In this document: positions 6,631 through 13,876 of the stretch, piece after piece
Numbering within the stretch: the stretch's first letter is position 1
Layout of the letters: each line of letters opens with the position of its first letter
Source: Prosthecochloris sp.
GTDB taxonomy: Bacteria > Bacteroidota > Chlorobiia > Chlorobiales > Chlorobiaceae
NCBI GenBank assembly: GCA_004028745.1
Contig: RAZP01000028.1
Span: 1 to 31,762 of the forward strand
Direction: 5' to 3'
DNA: 31,762 nucleotides
Made by a program: the position numbers and the translations under genes
The notes under the pieces: generated by a model
Databases searched by the model: none
What the model was told of the DNA's origin: nothing
The model's input: the letters and a program-made list of their open reading frames with translations, nothing else

Positions 6631-7629
6631 TCACAATGAGACTCCCAGTGCTGTAAAAACGTTTTGTATCCTGTTTATAATGGTTGTTTGATCACTGCCG
6701 GCAAACAACAGGCCAATCAAGCGGTTTTCTTCATTCAATACCGCTGAACCGCTGTCACCGCCCTGGCTCATAGCTCCTGCCAGTAACTGGTCACTAAACT
6801 GTGCAACTTTTCCGCCTCCGTACTGTACACTTACAGTGACATCCACCTGTTGGATTTCTCCGGTAGTAAAGCCCGTGGTGCGGCCGCTTTTTTTAATAGC
6901 CATACCCAACTCACCTTCGGCTGATCCTGCGATTGTGCCGACGTTCAGGATTTCATTTTTGATATCGCTTGGTTTTAAAGGACGAGCGATAGCGGCATCG
7001 ACCAAGTTTTTTTCCGCTTGGGTGCTGATGGCTTGAAGCCGGCTGTTGCTGCCGGACAAGAAAGCCAGTCCGTTACATAAGTCGGCAATTCCATTTGCAA
7101 TAGGACATTGACTCTGTGAATCAGTGAAGTGGATAGGCACGAATTCACTTAGCTCAGCAATTTTATCGGCAGGATTTGTCCCGCCGTCGTAGGGGCCTGG
7201 CTGTAGTATAGGATCGCCTATGGCTGCATCGTTACTGTTTGCCAGCACATGATTATTTGACAGAATATAAGTTTGCCCGTCTTTTTGGACCAGACACCCC
7301 AATGTACCGGCAGTGATTTCAAAATGACCGATGCTGACACCGCCTGGGGCTGGTCGATATCTGTCGGTTGGCGGCTGAAAAGCACGTATGCGTCCGGTAG
7401 CTACGACATCAGTTGGAATGCCTTCTATGGCTTGTGGCAACAAATCCGAACCTGACAATTTTGAGGATGGCTCCTTTTGTTCTACAGAACATATGATACT
7501 CAATTGATCGGTTTTTTTACCTGCGGTAACTTTGTAGCCTACACCGGTGGCTACCACATTTTTGCGGGCCATCAGTGTGGAACGAACGGAACTGAGGATC
7601 GGTATGATAGTTGAAACGATTTTCTCCAT
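6631..7629 (-). CDS. Trypsin-fold serine protease with N-terminal small domain
   Basis: This 332-residue protein shows a plausible chymotrypsin-type triad: His127 in LSNNHVLA, Asp211 in LVDAAIARP and Ser293 in SQGGDSGSAVL. Residues about 24-84 form a separate domain (NVVATGVGYK ... VVATGRIRAF), with the protease domain at about 97-332. The late segment KSGRTTGFTTG and the GDSGS context resemble Nal1-like and other cytosolic trypsin-like proteins of bacteria. No signal peptide is evident, so it probably works in the cytoplasm. The ATG at 7629 is preceded by AAAGGAG; the GTG six bases earlier would overlap that site. It is likely co-transcribed with the following small gene. Confidence 0.85.
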   Translation of the reverse strand: MEKIVSTIIPILSSVRSTLMARKNVVATGVGYKVTAGKKTDQLSIICSVEQKEPSSKLSGSDLLPQAIEGIPTDVVATGRIRAFQPPTDRYRPAPGGVSIGHFEITAGTLGCLVQKDGQTYILSNNHVLANSNDAAIGDPILQPGPYDGGTNPADKIAELSEFVPIHFTDSQSQCPIANGIADLCNGLAFLSGSNSRLQAISTQAEKNLVDAAIARPLKPSDIKNEILNVGTIAGSAEGELGMAIKKSGRTTGFTTGEIQQVDVTVSVQYGGGKVAQFSDQLLAGAMSQGGDSGSAVLNEENRLIGLLFAGSDQTTIINRIQNVFTALGVSL

Positions 7630-7774
7630 GAGCACTCCTTTGCATTAGGGGTTAAGATGGAAGAATTGAACTGGCAAGGTCGGTTTTTGTCGTCTTATAT
7701 AAAAAAGAAGATTTTAATTTTTCATCAAAGTGAAACCTTTTCATGCTCTTGTGCATAGAAACTAAAAAGAGCCG

Positions 7775-8332
7775 ATGACAGGGATCGATCAAGACAGCGC
7801 AAAGAGATTTCATGATGGAGACCGTCAGGCTCTTCAGGAAGTGATAGGACACTACCAGGGTTCTGTGTTCGGGATCGGGCTGAAGTTGTTAGGTTCAGTT
7901 GATGATGCAAAGGATTACAGTCAGGATGTGTTTGTGCATGCGTATGAGAAAAGACACAGGTTTGATCCTGAAAGGCCCTTTGAGCCCTGGTTTTTTAAGC
8001 TTGCCCTGAACCTTGGGCGACAAAGGCTGAGGAAAAGAAAGGAAATACCCAAAAGTGACAGCATGCCGGTGGAAATCGTTGAGGAAACGGCAGAAAAAGG
8101 GATCATTGAAAAAGAAAGAAGGGAGCAAGTCCGTCATGCTTTGCAGAAATTAAAACCAAAATATCGGGAGTGTCTTGCATTACGCTTCGAATCGGATATG
8201 AAACTTCATGAAATAGCGGAACTACTGGGTATTCCGATAGAAACGGTAAAAACCCGATTACGGAGGGGTTTAATGGCTTTTAAAGAGCATTACGGAAAAG
8301 CAGGAGGATACGATGAACTGCAGAAAAGCTGA
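7775..8332 (+). CDS. ECF-type sigma factor
   Basis: This 185-residue RNA polymerase sigma factor has region 2 at about residues 8-80 (DDAKDYSQDVFVHAYEK, PFEPWFFKLALN) and region 4 at about 120-175 (LKPKYRECLALRF, HEIAELLGIPIETVKTRLRR, a helix-turn-helix). Region 3 is absent, as usual for group IV factors. The stop lies 20 bp inside the next gene, an anti-sigma factor, so the two are translationally coupled. The ATG has only a weak ribosome binding site (AAAAAGAG three bases upstream). The factor probably controls its own operon, but I could not fix the promoter. Confidence 0.92.
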   Translation: MTGIDQDSAKRFHDGDRQALQEVIGHYQGSVFGIGLKLLGSVDDAKDYSQDVFVHAYEKRHRFDPERPFEPWFFKLALNLGRQRLRKRKEIPKSDSMPVEIVEETAEKGIIEKERREQVRHALQKLKPKYRECLALRFESDMKLHEIAELLGIPIETVKTRLRRGLMAFKEHYGKAGGYDELQKS

Positions 8333-8786
8333 AGAATTGATCGCTGACAGGGCGCTGGGATTTATTGACAGCGGTCAGCAACAGGAACTCGATAAACATT
8401 TTGCACAATGTCCGAAATGCCGCCAGGAGGCAGAGCACTATTCACTTGCAGTTCAAGCGCTGAAAGAAAGTGATGCTGTAGATATGATCGATGGGTTTAC
8501 TGAAAAGGTGCTTGCCGGGGTAGGGTCTGCAAAAAGGAATGACTTCAGGATCATTAAGCTTGCAATGCCGGCTCTGGCGGCGGCGGCTGTGCTGCTTATG
8601 ATTGTCCTGTCACCGGTATTTTTCTCGAATGACAGTACGGACATGACCACGCTGCAGGTCCTCGAAGCCTATGCCGAAGACTTTGACGCCCTTGGTATGG
8701 AAGGCGGCATTGCTGATTACGATGCAGATTTCAGCTATGATGAGTACGGTGTTTCTGATTCTCTTTCACAATATCTCGTTCAATAA
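8313..8786 (+). CDS. Zinc-finger anti-sigma factor
   Basis: This 157-residue membrane protein has an N-terminal zinc anti-sigma domain (Cys3, His29-x3-Cys33-x2-Cys36 in HFAQCPKC), one membrane segment at about residues 82-104, and an acidic C-terminal tail (about 110-157) presumably in the periplasm. Such proteins hold the ECF factor until an envelope or redox signal releases it. AGGAGG lies just before the ATG, inside the sigma gene. It sits between its cognate sigma factor and a Spy-like periplasmic protein, which suggests that the tail senses envelope or metal stress. Confidence 0.9.
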   Translation: MNCRKAEELIADRALGFIDSGQQQELDKHFAQCPKCRQEAEHYSLAVQALKESDAVDMIDGFTEKVLAGVGSAKRNDFRIIKLAMPALAAAAVLLMIVLSPVFFSNDSTDMTTLQVLEAYAEDFDALGMEGGIADYDADFSYDEYGVSDSLSQYLVQ

Positions 8787-8820
8787 ATCTGATAACCATG
8801 ATAACACAAGGAGGAAAACC

Positions 8821-9276
8821 ATGACTTCGCAATTGAGAAAGATGACAATGACTATGCTTATTGCAGTACTGATGATGATTCCCATGACAACAGTGCAGGC
8901 AAAACCGGGATCGGGAGCAGCAATGAACGGCAGGCCTGGAATGTTCATTGGTCTAGACCTGACGGATAACCAGATAGAGCTGTTGAAGAACGACAAAATC
9001 AAGCGACATAAACGAATGATCAGTCTTCGTTCGGATCTTGAGACGGTCCGTGTCGATCTTGCAGAAGCCGCAAGCGCTAAAGTGCCGAATATGAGGGAGA
9101 TCGACCGATTGTCCAACAGAATCGGGGATATCCGTGGTCAGATGACCGCAGAACGCACCAAGGGGATTGTGTACATGCGAAGCCTACTGACCGATGAGCA
9201 AAAAAGGAAAATGGATACTCGCCGGATTATTCTAGGCATGATGAAAGACAAAGGTAAGCGAGGTTTCGGCCGCTAA
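8821..9276 (+). CDS. Spy/CpxP-like periplasmic protein
   Basis: This 151-residue protein begins at the ATG at 8821, directly after AAGGAGGAAAACC; a longer frame upstream overlaps the anti-sigma gene and is not real. Residues 1-27 form a signal peptide ending VQA. The mature part is a charged helical protein with two LTxxQ-type motifs (LTDNQIELL near 48-56 and LLTDEQKRKM near 124-133), as in Spy, CpxP and ZraP. These proteins protect envelope proteins or bind metals in the periplasm. It is the third gene of the sigma/anti-sigma operon and likely its main target. Confidence 0.88.
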   Translation: MTSQLRKMTMTMLIAVLMMIPMTTVQAKPGSGAAMNGRPGMFIGLDLTDNQIELLKNDKIKRHKRMISLRSDLETVRVDLAEAASAKVPNMREIDRLSNRIGDIRGQMTAERTKGIVYMRSLLTDEQKRKMDTRRIILGMMKDKGKRGFGR

Positions 9277-9296
9277 AGTTTTAAGCAGCAGCACGA

Positions 9297-9341
9297 CCTC
9301 CATCCGGTCTACACCATTTTTCGGAGCGGACCGGATGGAGG
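9297..9341. terminator. Strong hairpin between convergent genes
   Basis: A perfect 13-bp inverted repeat (CCTCCATCCGGTC at 9297-9309, GACCGGATGGAGG at 9329-9341) separates the Spy-like gene from the converging carbonic anhydrase gene. It probably stops transcription from both sides, although the T tract is poor. Confidence 0.75.
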
Positions 9342-9346
9342 TAACA

Positions 9347-9970
9347 TTATTTCTGATGACCGGGTATTTCATCGAGACCGGTAACACAAACATTCAGGTC
9401 TTGCAGAATGCCATTTTCAATGCTGTATATCCATCCGTGAACCGACAGCTCCTGCCCTGATTTCCACGCATTCCTGACAATAGTCGTGTTGCAAACGTTG
9501 GCCACTTGCTCGACGACATTCAGCTCACACATTGCATTGAGTTTTTCGGTTTCATCCTGAAGCGTATCAACCTTGGCCCGATGAGTCCGGTACACATCTT
9601 TGATGTGTTTGAGCCAGTTGTCTATCAACCCGTGTTCTTTGTTCTCCATGGCAGCCTTGATGCCACCGCAGCCGTAGTGGCCGCAAACGATGATGTGTTT
9701 GATTTTCAATACTTCAACGGCGTATTGAATCACCGAAAGGCAGTTCAGGTCCGAAGGAACAACAACGTTGGCAATGTTCCGGTGGACAAAGATTTCCCCC
9801 GGCAGCATCCCGACAATCTGATTGGACGGGACCCTGCTGTCAGAACAGCCGATCCATAAATATTCGGGATTCTGCTGTTTGGAAAGCTTCAGAAAAAATT
9901 CAGGGTCGGACTCCTTTACCTTTTCCGCCCATTTTCTGTTTTGTTCGAAAAGATGTTTAAGAACTCGCAT
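9347..9970 (-). CDS. can: Beta-class carbonic anhydrase
   Basis: This 207-residue enzyme interconverts CO2 and bicarbonate with one zinc per subunit. The ligands are Cys42 and Asp44 in CSDSR, and His98 and Cys101 in HYGCGG, at the same residue numbers as in E. coli Can; Arg46 completes the Asp-Arg dyad. No signal peptide is present, so it is cytoplasmic. In a green sulfur bacterium it should supply inorganic carbon to the reductive TCA cycle and to carboxylases. No visible operon partners; it converges on the stress operon and has a promoter region of about 140 bp shared with lipA. Confidence 0.95.
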   Translation of the reverse strand: MRVLKHLFEQNRKWAEKVKESDPEFFLKLSKQQNPEYLWIGCSDSRVPSNQIVGMLPGEIFVHRNIANVVVPSDLNCLSVIQYAVEVLKIKHIIVCGHYGCGGIKAAMENKEHGLIDNWLKHIKDVYRTHRAKVDTLQDETEKLNAMCELNVVEQVANVCNTTIVRNAWKSGQELSVHGWIYSIENGILQDLNVCVTGLDEIPGHQK

Positions 9971-10012
9971 ATAAAGTCAACAATTAGGTTATCCTCAATT
10001 CTTTGGTTACCT

Positions 10013-10036
10013 CAAGGGCATCTCAATTGATTGTCA
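10013..10036. repeat. Degenerate end of the MITE-like repeat
   Basis: AAGGGCATCTCAATTGATTG then TCA differs in a few positions from the intact end AAGGGCACCTCTATTTATTG then TCA. It lies between can and lipA and no further element sequence follows. Confidence 0.4.
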
Positions 10037-10155
10037 AAAAGCACGGCTTAATAATAATAGTCCTGCTCATAAGAAACAACAATACGTGACACTGTAGTTT
10101 CGGACAAGGTTTGCTATATTCTGTTCTTTACAGCAACCCTTCCGAGTGTGACTGC

Positions 10156-11007
10156 ATGAAGATCCAGAGAAAACCGGATTGGCTGAAGCTGCGGCTTTCC
10201 GGGACAGCGCATTTCGCGTCAACCAAAAAACTTATTGCCGGTTACGGACTCAATACGGTTTGTCGGTCAGCCCAGTGTCCGAACCTTCATGAATGCTGGT
10301 CTTCAGGAACGGCAACTTTTTTGCTGCTGGGCGATACCTGTACAAGGAGTTGTCGTTTCTGCGCTGTTATAAATGCAAATGTACTTCCTGTACCGGATCC
10401 AAATGAACCACAAAAGATCGCCCAAGCGGTACGGAAAATGGAACTCAGACATGTTGTGTTGACAAGTGTGACACGTGATGACCTGTGGGACGGTGGTTCA
10501 AGAGCCTGGACGGCAACAATAGAAGCTGTCCGTACTGAAAATCCTGAAGCAACTATAGAGTGTCTTATCCCTGACTTTCAGGGCAGCCGGAATGCTTTGC
10601 ACAGGGTTATGAACATGCGGCCGGATGTACTCAATCACAATGTTGAAACCGTTCCTGCCCTCTACGATATCGTCAGGCCGCAGGCCGACTACACACGTTC
10701 ACTGGATGTACTGCACATGGCAAAACATGAGTACGGCCTCAACACAAAGTCGGGACTTATGGTCGGCATGGGTGAAACTTTCTTGCAGGTTCAGGAGGTG
10801 CTTGATGATCTCTCTGCCATCGGCTGTGACCATGTAACCATAGGACAGTATTTGCAGCCTTCTTCACAGCACTTCCCTGTTCAATCGTATATCACCCCCA
10901 AGCAATTTGATGGTTACAGGGAGTATGCCCTGAAATCGGGGTTTATCAACGTTCAGTCGGGGCCGTATGTCAGAAGCTCCTATTATGCTGCGGAAAGCTT
11001 ATCTTAA
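10156..11007 (+). CDS. lipA: Lipoyl synthase
   Basis: This 283-residue radical SAM enzyme inserts two sulfurs into octanoyl groups on lipoyl domains. The auxiliary cluster cysteines are Cys36, Cys41, Cys47 (CRSAQCPNLHEC), the SAM cluster cysteines Cys62, Cys66, Cys69 (CTRSCRFC), and the C-terminal RSSY that completes the auxiliary cluster is present. TSVTRDDLWDGG and NHNVETVP are further signatures. I start at the ATG at 10156, giving MKIQRKPDWLK, a normal N-terminus; the 15 extra codons of the longer frame begin with TTG and look non-native. lipB is not adjacent. It would serve 2-oxoacid dehydrogenase or glycine cleavage complexes. Confidence 0.95.
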   Translation: MKIQRKPDWLKLRLSGTAHFASTKKLIAGYGLNTVCRSAQCPNLHECWSSGTATFLLLGDTCTRSCRFCAVINANVLPVPDPNEPQKIAQAVRKMELRHVVLTSVTRDDLWDGGSRAWTATIEAVRTENPEATIECLIPDFQGSRNALHRVMNMRPDVLNHNVETVPALYDIVRPQADYTRSLDVLHMAKHEYGLNTKSGLMVGMGETFLQVQEVLDDLSAIGCDHVTIGQYLQPSSQHFPVQSYITPKQFDGYREYALKSGFINVQSGPYVRSSYYAAESLS

Positions 11008-11123
11008 ACTGAGCTTTTCACACTGTGTTTAACGTAACATCCTTTCCAGTTTGTGAGCATTTCTTGACCTTGAGTGAGGATTTTCATCTTGTTAATTAAT
11101 AACCACTTAAATTAAAAATAGTT

Positions 11124-11702
11124 ATGGAATGGTCAGCACCCATGAAGATTTTTGCCTACTGGTTCATTGCCATTGTTATCGGGCTGGTGTTTTTCCGGAA
11201 GGAAGCTTTTAGCTACAACACGAATTTTGATATGCGCCGCAAGATACTTCTTGTTGCTTCGCTTGTGATTGTTGCCTTCAATGCCTTTGTTTATTCCTAC
11301 TCTACTTATGATGGCGGCAGACCGCTCGATATTGCCTCGGTGATTCTCTTCACTATCGGCAACGGCATTGCCGAAACCTTTATATTCTATGCCGCGTTCA
11401 TTGTCGGTGAAAGGCTTGCGGGGATGGTGACCAAAAGTCCATGGGTTCTCTTTATTACCGGGTTCATTTTCTTCATGGTTTACAGCGGATTGATCCACGG
11501 ACTTTTCTGGATAGATTTGTTGCCGGAACATGTCGATCAGTCAAGCCCCTACAAGCCTTTGTTCATGCCGACGCAAATCCTGATTGCCGGGAGCTGGGCG
11601 TTGAGCTTTTTCTGGTACCGCGATCTTCCGTCTGTTTTCGTATTGCACGGTCTTGTTGATTTGACTATGATTTTGAATGTAAAGTTTTCCCTCTTCGGGT
11701 AA
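11124..11702 (+). CDS. Integral membrane protein, possibly CPBP-like
   Basis: This 192-residue protein has five or six hydrophobic segments (about residues 8-25, 40-58, 70-95, 105-128, 147-163 and 168-188). Late motifs ETFIFYAAFIVGERL, GLIHGLFW and LHGLVDLTMI recall the Glu/His pattern of CPBP-family intramembrane proteins, but the usual EExxxR motif is not intact, so the assignment is weak. There is no clear ribosome binding site; the ATG at 11142 is an alternative start. It stands between lipA and an SDR gene on the same strand. Confidence 0.65.
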   Translation: MEWSAPMKIFAYWFIAIVIGLVFFRKEAFSYNTNFDMRRKILLVASLVIVAFNAFVYSYSTYDGGRPLDIASVILFTIGNGIAETFIFYAAFIVGERLAGMVTKSPWVLFITGFIFFMVYSGLIHGLFWIDLLPEHVDQSSPYKPLFMPTQILIAGSWALSFFWYRDLPSVFVLHGLVDLTMILNVKFSLFG

Positions 11703-11826
11703 AAAACCTGTTACGCACTCCGATGGATTCGTTGAGCGGTGCTCGGAATCCTCATGTACTTTGTGTACACTCCGGTTCCTGTGCTCCGTTCGCCTTGCTC
11801 TCGGAGTGCTCACGACGGTTTTTTAG
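11701..11826. repeat. Repeat sharing the MITE core but with different ends; also terminator-like
   Basis: The inverted arms GCACTCCGA (11715-11723) and TCGGAGTGC (11801-11809), flanked outside by AAAAACC and GGTTTTTT, enclose GTTGAGCGGTGCTCGGAATC, CTCATGTACT and GCTCCGTTCGCCTTGC. The inside is the same core as in the repeat at 21645-21788 (opposite orientation), but the outer ends are unlike. As RNA it folds into a long hairpin ending in U residues, so it may also terminate the membrane protein gene. Confidence 0.65.
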
Positions 11827-11896
11827 GAAGTGCAGGGTAACACTTGGATAGCGTCACGTTTTTGACTTTTTACTTTAAGCTTTTGACTTTGAGCGA

Positions 11897-12604
11897 ATGC
11901 GATACTCAGGAACGGTATTAGTTGCGGGTGCAACTGGCCGCACGGGCCAATGGGTGGTGAAACGCTTGCAGTACTATGGCATTGACCACCACCTTTTTGT
12001 GCGCTCCGGCGAGAAAGCATTGGAAGCGTTCGGTCCTGAAATTGTTGACCGAATCTCCATTGGCCGCATTGAAAATCAGGATGAGATCGACGCGGCAGTA
12101 AAAAATGCCGATGCTGTTATCTGTGCTATCGGCGGTAATGTTATGGACCCTGAAACACCTCCTCCTTCTGCTATCGATCGTGATGGTGTAATGCGGCTTG
12201 CCTTTCGATCAAAAGAGTGTGGCATTAAAAAGTTTATTCTCGTCAGTTCCCTTTCGGTTACCAAGCCTGATCACCCGTTGAACAAGTACGGAAATGTGTT
12301 AACCATGAAACTTGAGGGAGAGAACGAAGTGCGTAGGCTTTACGGTGAAGAAGATTACAGCTATACTATCCTAAGGCCTGGTGGATTGATCGATGAAGGC
12401 GGTCCCCTTCAGCACAAACTGATTTTCGGTACCGGAGACAGGATTGCAACAGGAACCATCAACCGAAGCGATGTGGCTGAAGTTGCAGTGGAAGCGCTGT
12501 GGGTTCCGGAAGCTCACAATCTGACTTTTGAGTTCATTCAAGGGGAAGCCGCTCCACAGGAATCTTTTGAGCGGTATTTCAAGAAGGTAGCGCAAGAGCA
12601 ATGA
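11897..12604 (+). CDS. NAD(P)-binding atypical SDR
   Basis: This 235-residue protein opens with VLVAGATGRTGQWV, the Gly-rich loop of atypical SDRs. It continues with DAVICAIGGN, KKFILVSSLSV and YTILRPGGLIDEGG, and lacks the YxxxK active site. This resembles the NAD(P)H-binding group around Tic62, NmrA-like and YwnB proteins, which often act as redox sensors or isomerases/reductases. No partner or pathway is evident from context. Confidence 0.8.
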   Translation: MRYSGTVLVAGATGRTGQWVVKRLQYYGIDHHLFVRSGEKALEAFGPEIVDRISIGRIENQDEIDAAVKNADAVICAIGGNVMDPETPPPSAIDRDGVMRLAFRSKECGIKKFILVSSLSVTKPDHPLNKYGNVLTMKLEGENEVRRLYGEEDYSYTILRPGGLIDEGGPLQHKLIFGTGDRIATGTINRSDVAEVAVEALWVPEAHNLTFEFIQGEAAPQESFERYFKKVAQEQ

Positions 12605-12765
12605 AACTGTTGAGTCGTTGATTTGTTTTGGAAAATTCGTCGCTGTGCAAGTTGAATTGTACATCTTCTTTTCGATTACGATGACGAGTACCGCTTTGCT
12701 GATTACGAGTACGAAGTAAGTTGAAGTCATTTCGGTTTTAATGCTTGCTGCCAACTGAAGACTGC

Positions 12766-13623
12766 CTACTGATTACCTTTCCCTTTCAAGGCGAAGCTCA
12801 ATTTCTCCTGAAGCGGCTTGACTTTACGCATAGCGAATTTCATGATGATATGCAGGCCCATACCTGGTAGTGAACGGGAGCGCACATGGGACCATTTTCC
12901 CCTGATATTTCGTATTCTTGGTACCAGTCTCGCAGCTATGACCTCAGGATCTTCAGCCATAAGTTCTAAAAACTCCTGTGTTTCCTCTGAGGTATCCCGC
13001 AGCAGCAGATCGGTTTTTACGAGACCTGGACTCAACTCGTGAACACCTATCCCTTTCAGGTCGTGTTCTTGCAGCTCCTGCTTCAGAAAACGGGTGACGG
13101 CGGCGACTCCGAGCTTTGATGCCTTGTGCGGCACATTGGATCGGGAGAATCTCGCGCCTGTCGAGGAAAAGCCCATGTTGAAGATATGATACAAAGGGAC
13201 ATCTTCGGATGGCTGTTGGCTCATGATATCAACAGCAAGCCTGGACATCAGCATGGAGCCGAAAAGATTCGTTGTACAGGTTTCCTGCATATCAGACGGT
13301 TCGAGCTCCCATAAGGGAGCCTTACGCAAACCAGCCGTACCGGCATTGTTGATCCAGCGGTCAACTTGGCCGAGACGCGTTACAATAAAGGATCTGAAAA
13401 GGTTGAGGCCATCGGTATTGCTTACATCCCGGCAAATACCGTAAACCTCAGCCCCCTTGATTTCCATCTTCAATGATTCGATGGTTTTATCAAGCCGTTC
13501 CTGATCACGGGCGCAAATAATTACCCGGTCTCCCTGCTTAAGAAATTCCCTGGCAAATGCACGACCCAATCCTCTGCTGCCTCCTGTTATAACAATGCCA
13601 AGGCTATGTATTGAAGTTTTCAT
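12766..13623 (-). CDS. NOL/NYC1-like SDR with His in place of catalytic Tyr
   Basis: This 285-residue SDR has TGGSRGLGRA (14-23), DRWINNAGT (88-96), TNLFGSMLMSR (118-128), HIFNMGFSSTGA (146-157), VHELSPGLVKTDLLL (194-208) and EDPEVIAARLVPRIRNI. The pattern follows plant chlorophyll b reductases NYC1 and NOL more than generic SDRs. The catalytic YxxxK is HKASK (His166, Lys170; codon CAC). Chlorophyll b reductases reduce the C7 formyl group. Green sulfur bacteria have no chlorophyll b, but some make BChl e, which carries a C7 formyl group. A pigment role is inference. The gene converges on the neighbouring SDR gene. Confidence 0.85.
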   Translation of the reverse strand: MKTSIHSLGIVITGGSRGLGRAFAREFLKQGDRVIICARDQERLDKTIESLKMEIKGAEVYGICRDVSNTDGLNLFRSFIVTRLGQVDRWINNAGTAGLRKAPLWELEPSDMQETCTTNLFGSMLMSRLAVDIMSQQPSEDVPLYHIFNMGFSSTGARFSRSNVPHKASKLGVAAVTRFLKQELQEHDLKGIGVHELSPGLVKTDLLLRDTSEETQEFLELMAEDPEVIAARLVPRIRNIRGKWSHVRSRSLPGMGLHIIMKFAMRKVKPLQEKLSFALKGKGNQ

Positions 13624-13822
13624 TGCAGGTTCATTATGTGTCTGCGTTGAGTGCCTTAAATTGTGTTATATATCGATAAGTTTAAGAAATTTTGTGTTTT
13701 GTTAGGTAAGTATGGTGGTGAGGAAGGGTGTGTGGGCTTATTGCTTTTTTTGTTATTTGGTAAAGTATTTTGTTTTTTAAAGAACTTTGCACCAAAACAA
13801 AAAGCAAAAAAACAGTCCCCCT

Positions 13823-13876
13823 TCTTATCCGCTCAACGATGCAATTGAAGCGTGGAATAAATAAAAGTACCTTTAA
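13823..13876. repeat. MITE-like repeat fragment overlapping the chlorosome gene stop
   Basis: CTTATCCGCTCAACGATGCA, then ATTGAAGCGTGGAATAAATA, then AAAGTACCTTTAA corresponds to the end of the copy at 21645-21788, with changes. Its last bases contain the stop codon of the gene at 13873. Confidence 0.65.

Noticed and set aside
8671..8820. Longer N-terminus for the Spy-like protein
   Set aside because: It overlaps the anti-sigma gene in another frame, while the ATG at 8821 has a strong ribosome binding site and starts a signal peptide.
12660..12720. Near-repeated GATTACGATGACGAGTACC and GATTACGAGTACGAAG
   Set aside because: Only two short imperfect units between convergent genes; no array, spacer pattern or coding sense.
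13660..13822. T- and G-rich open frame of 61 codons (plus strand) next to the chlorosome gene
   Set aside because: Low-complexity sequence that runs into a repeat; no start signal or family resemblance.
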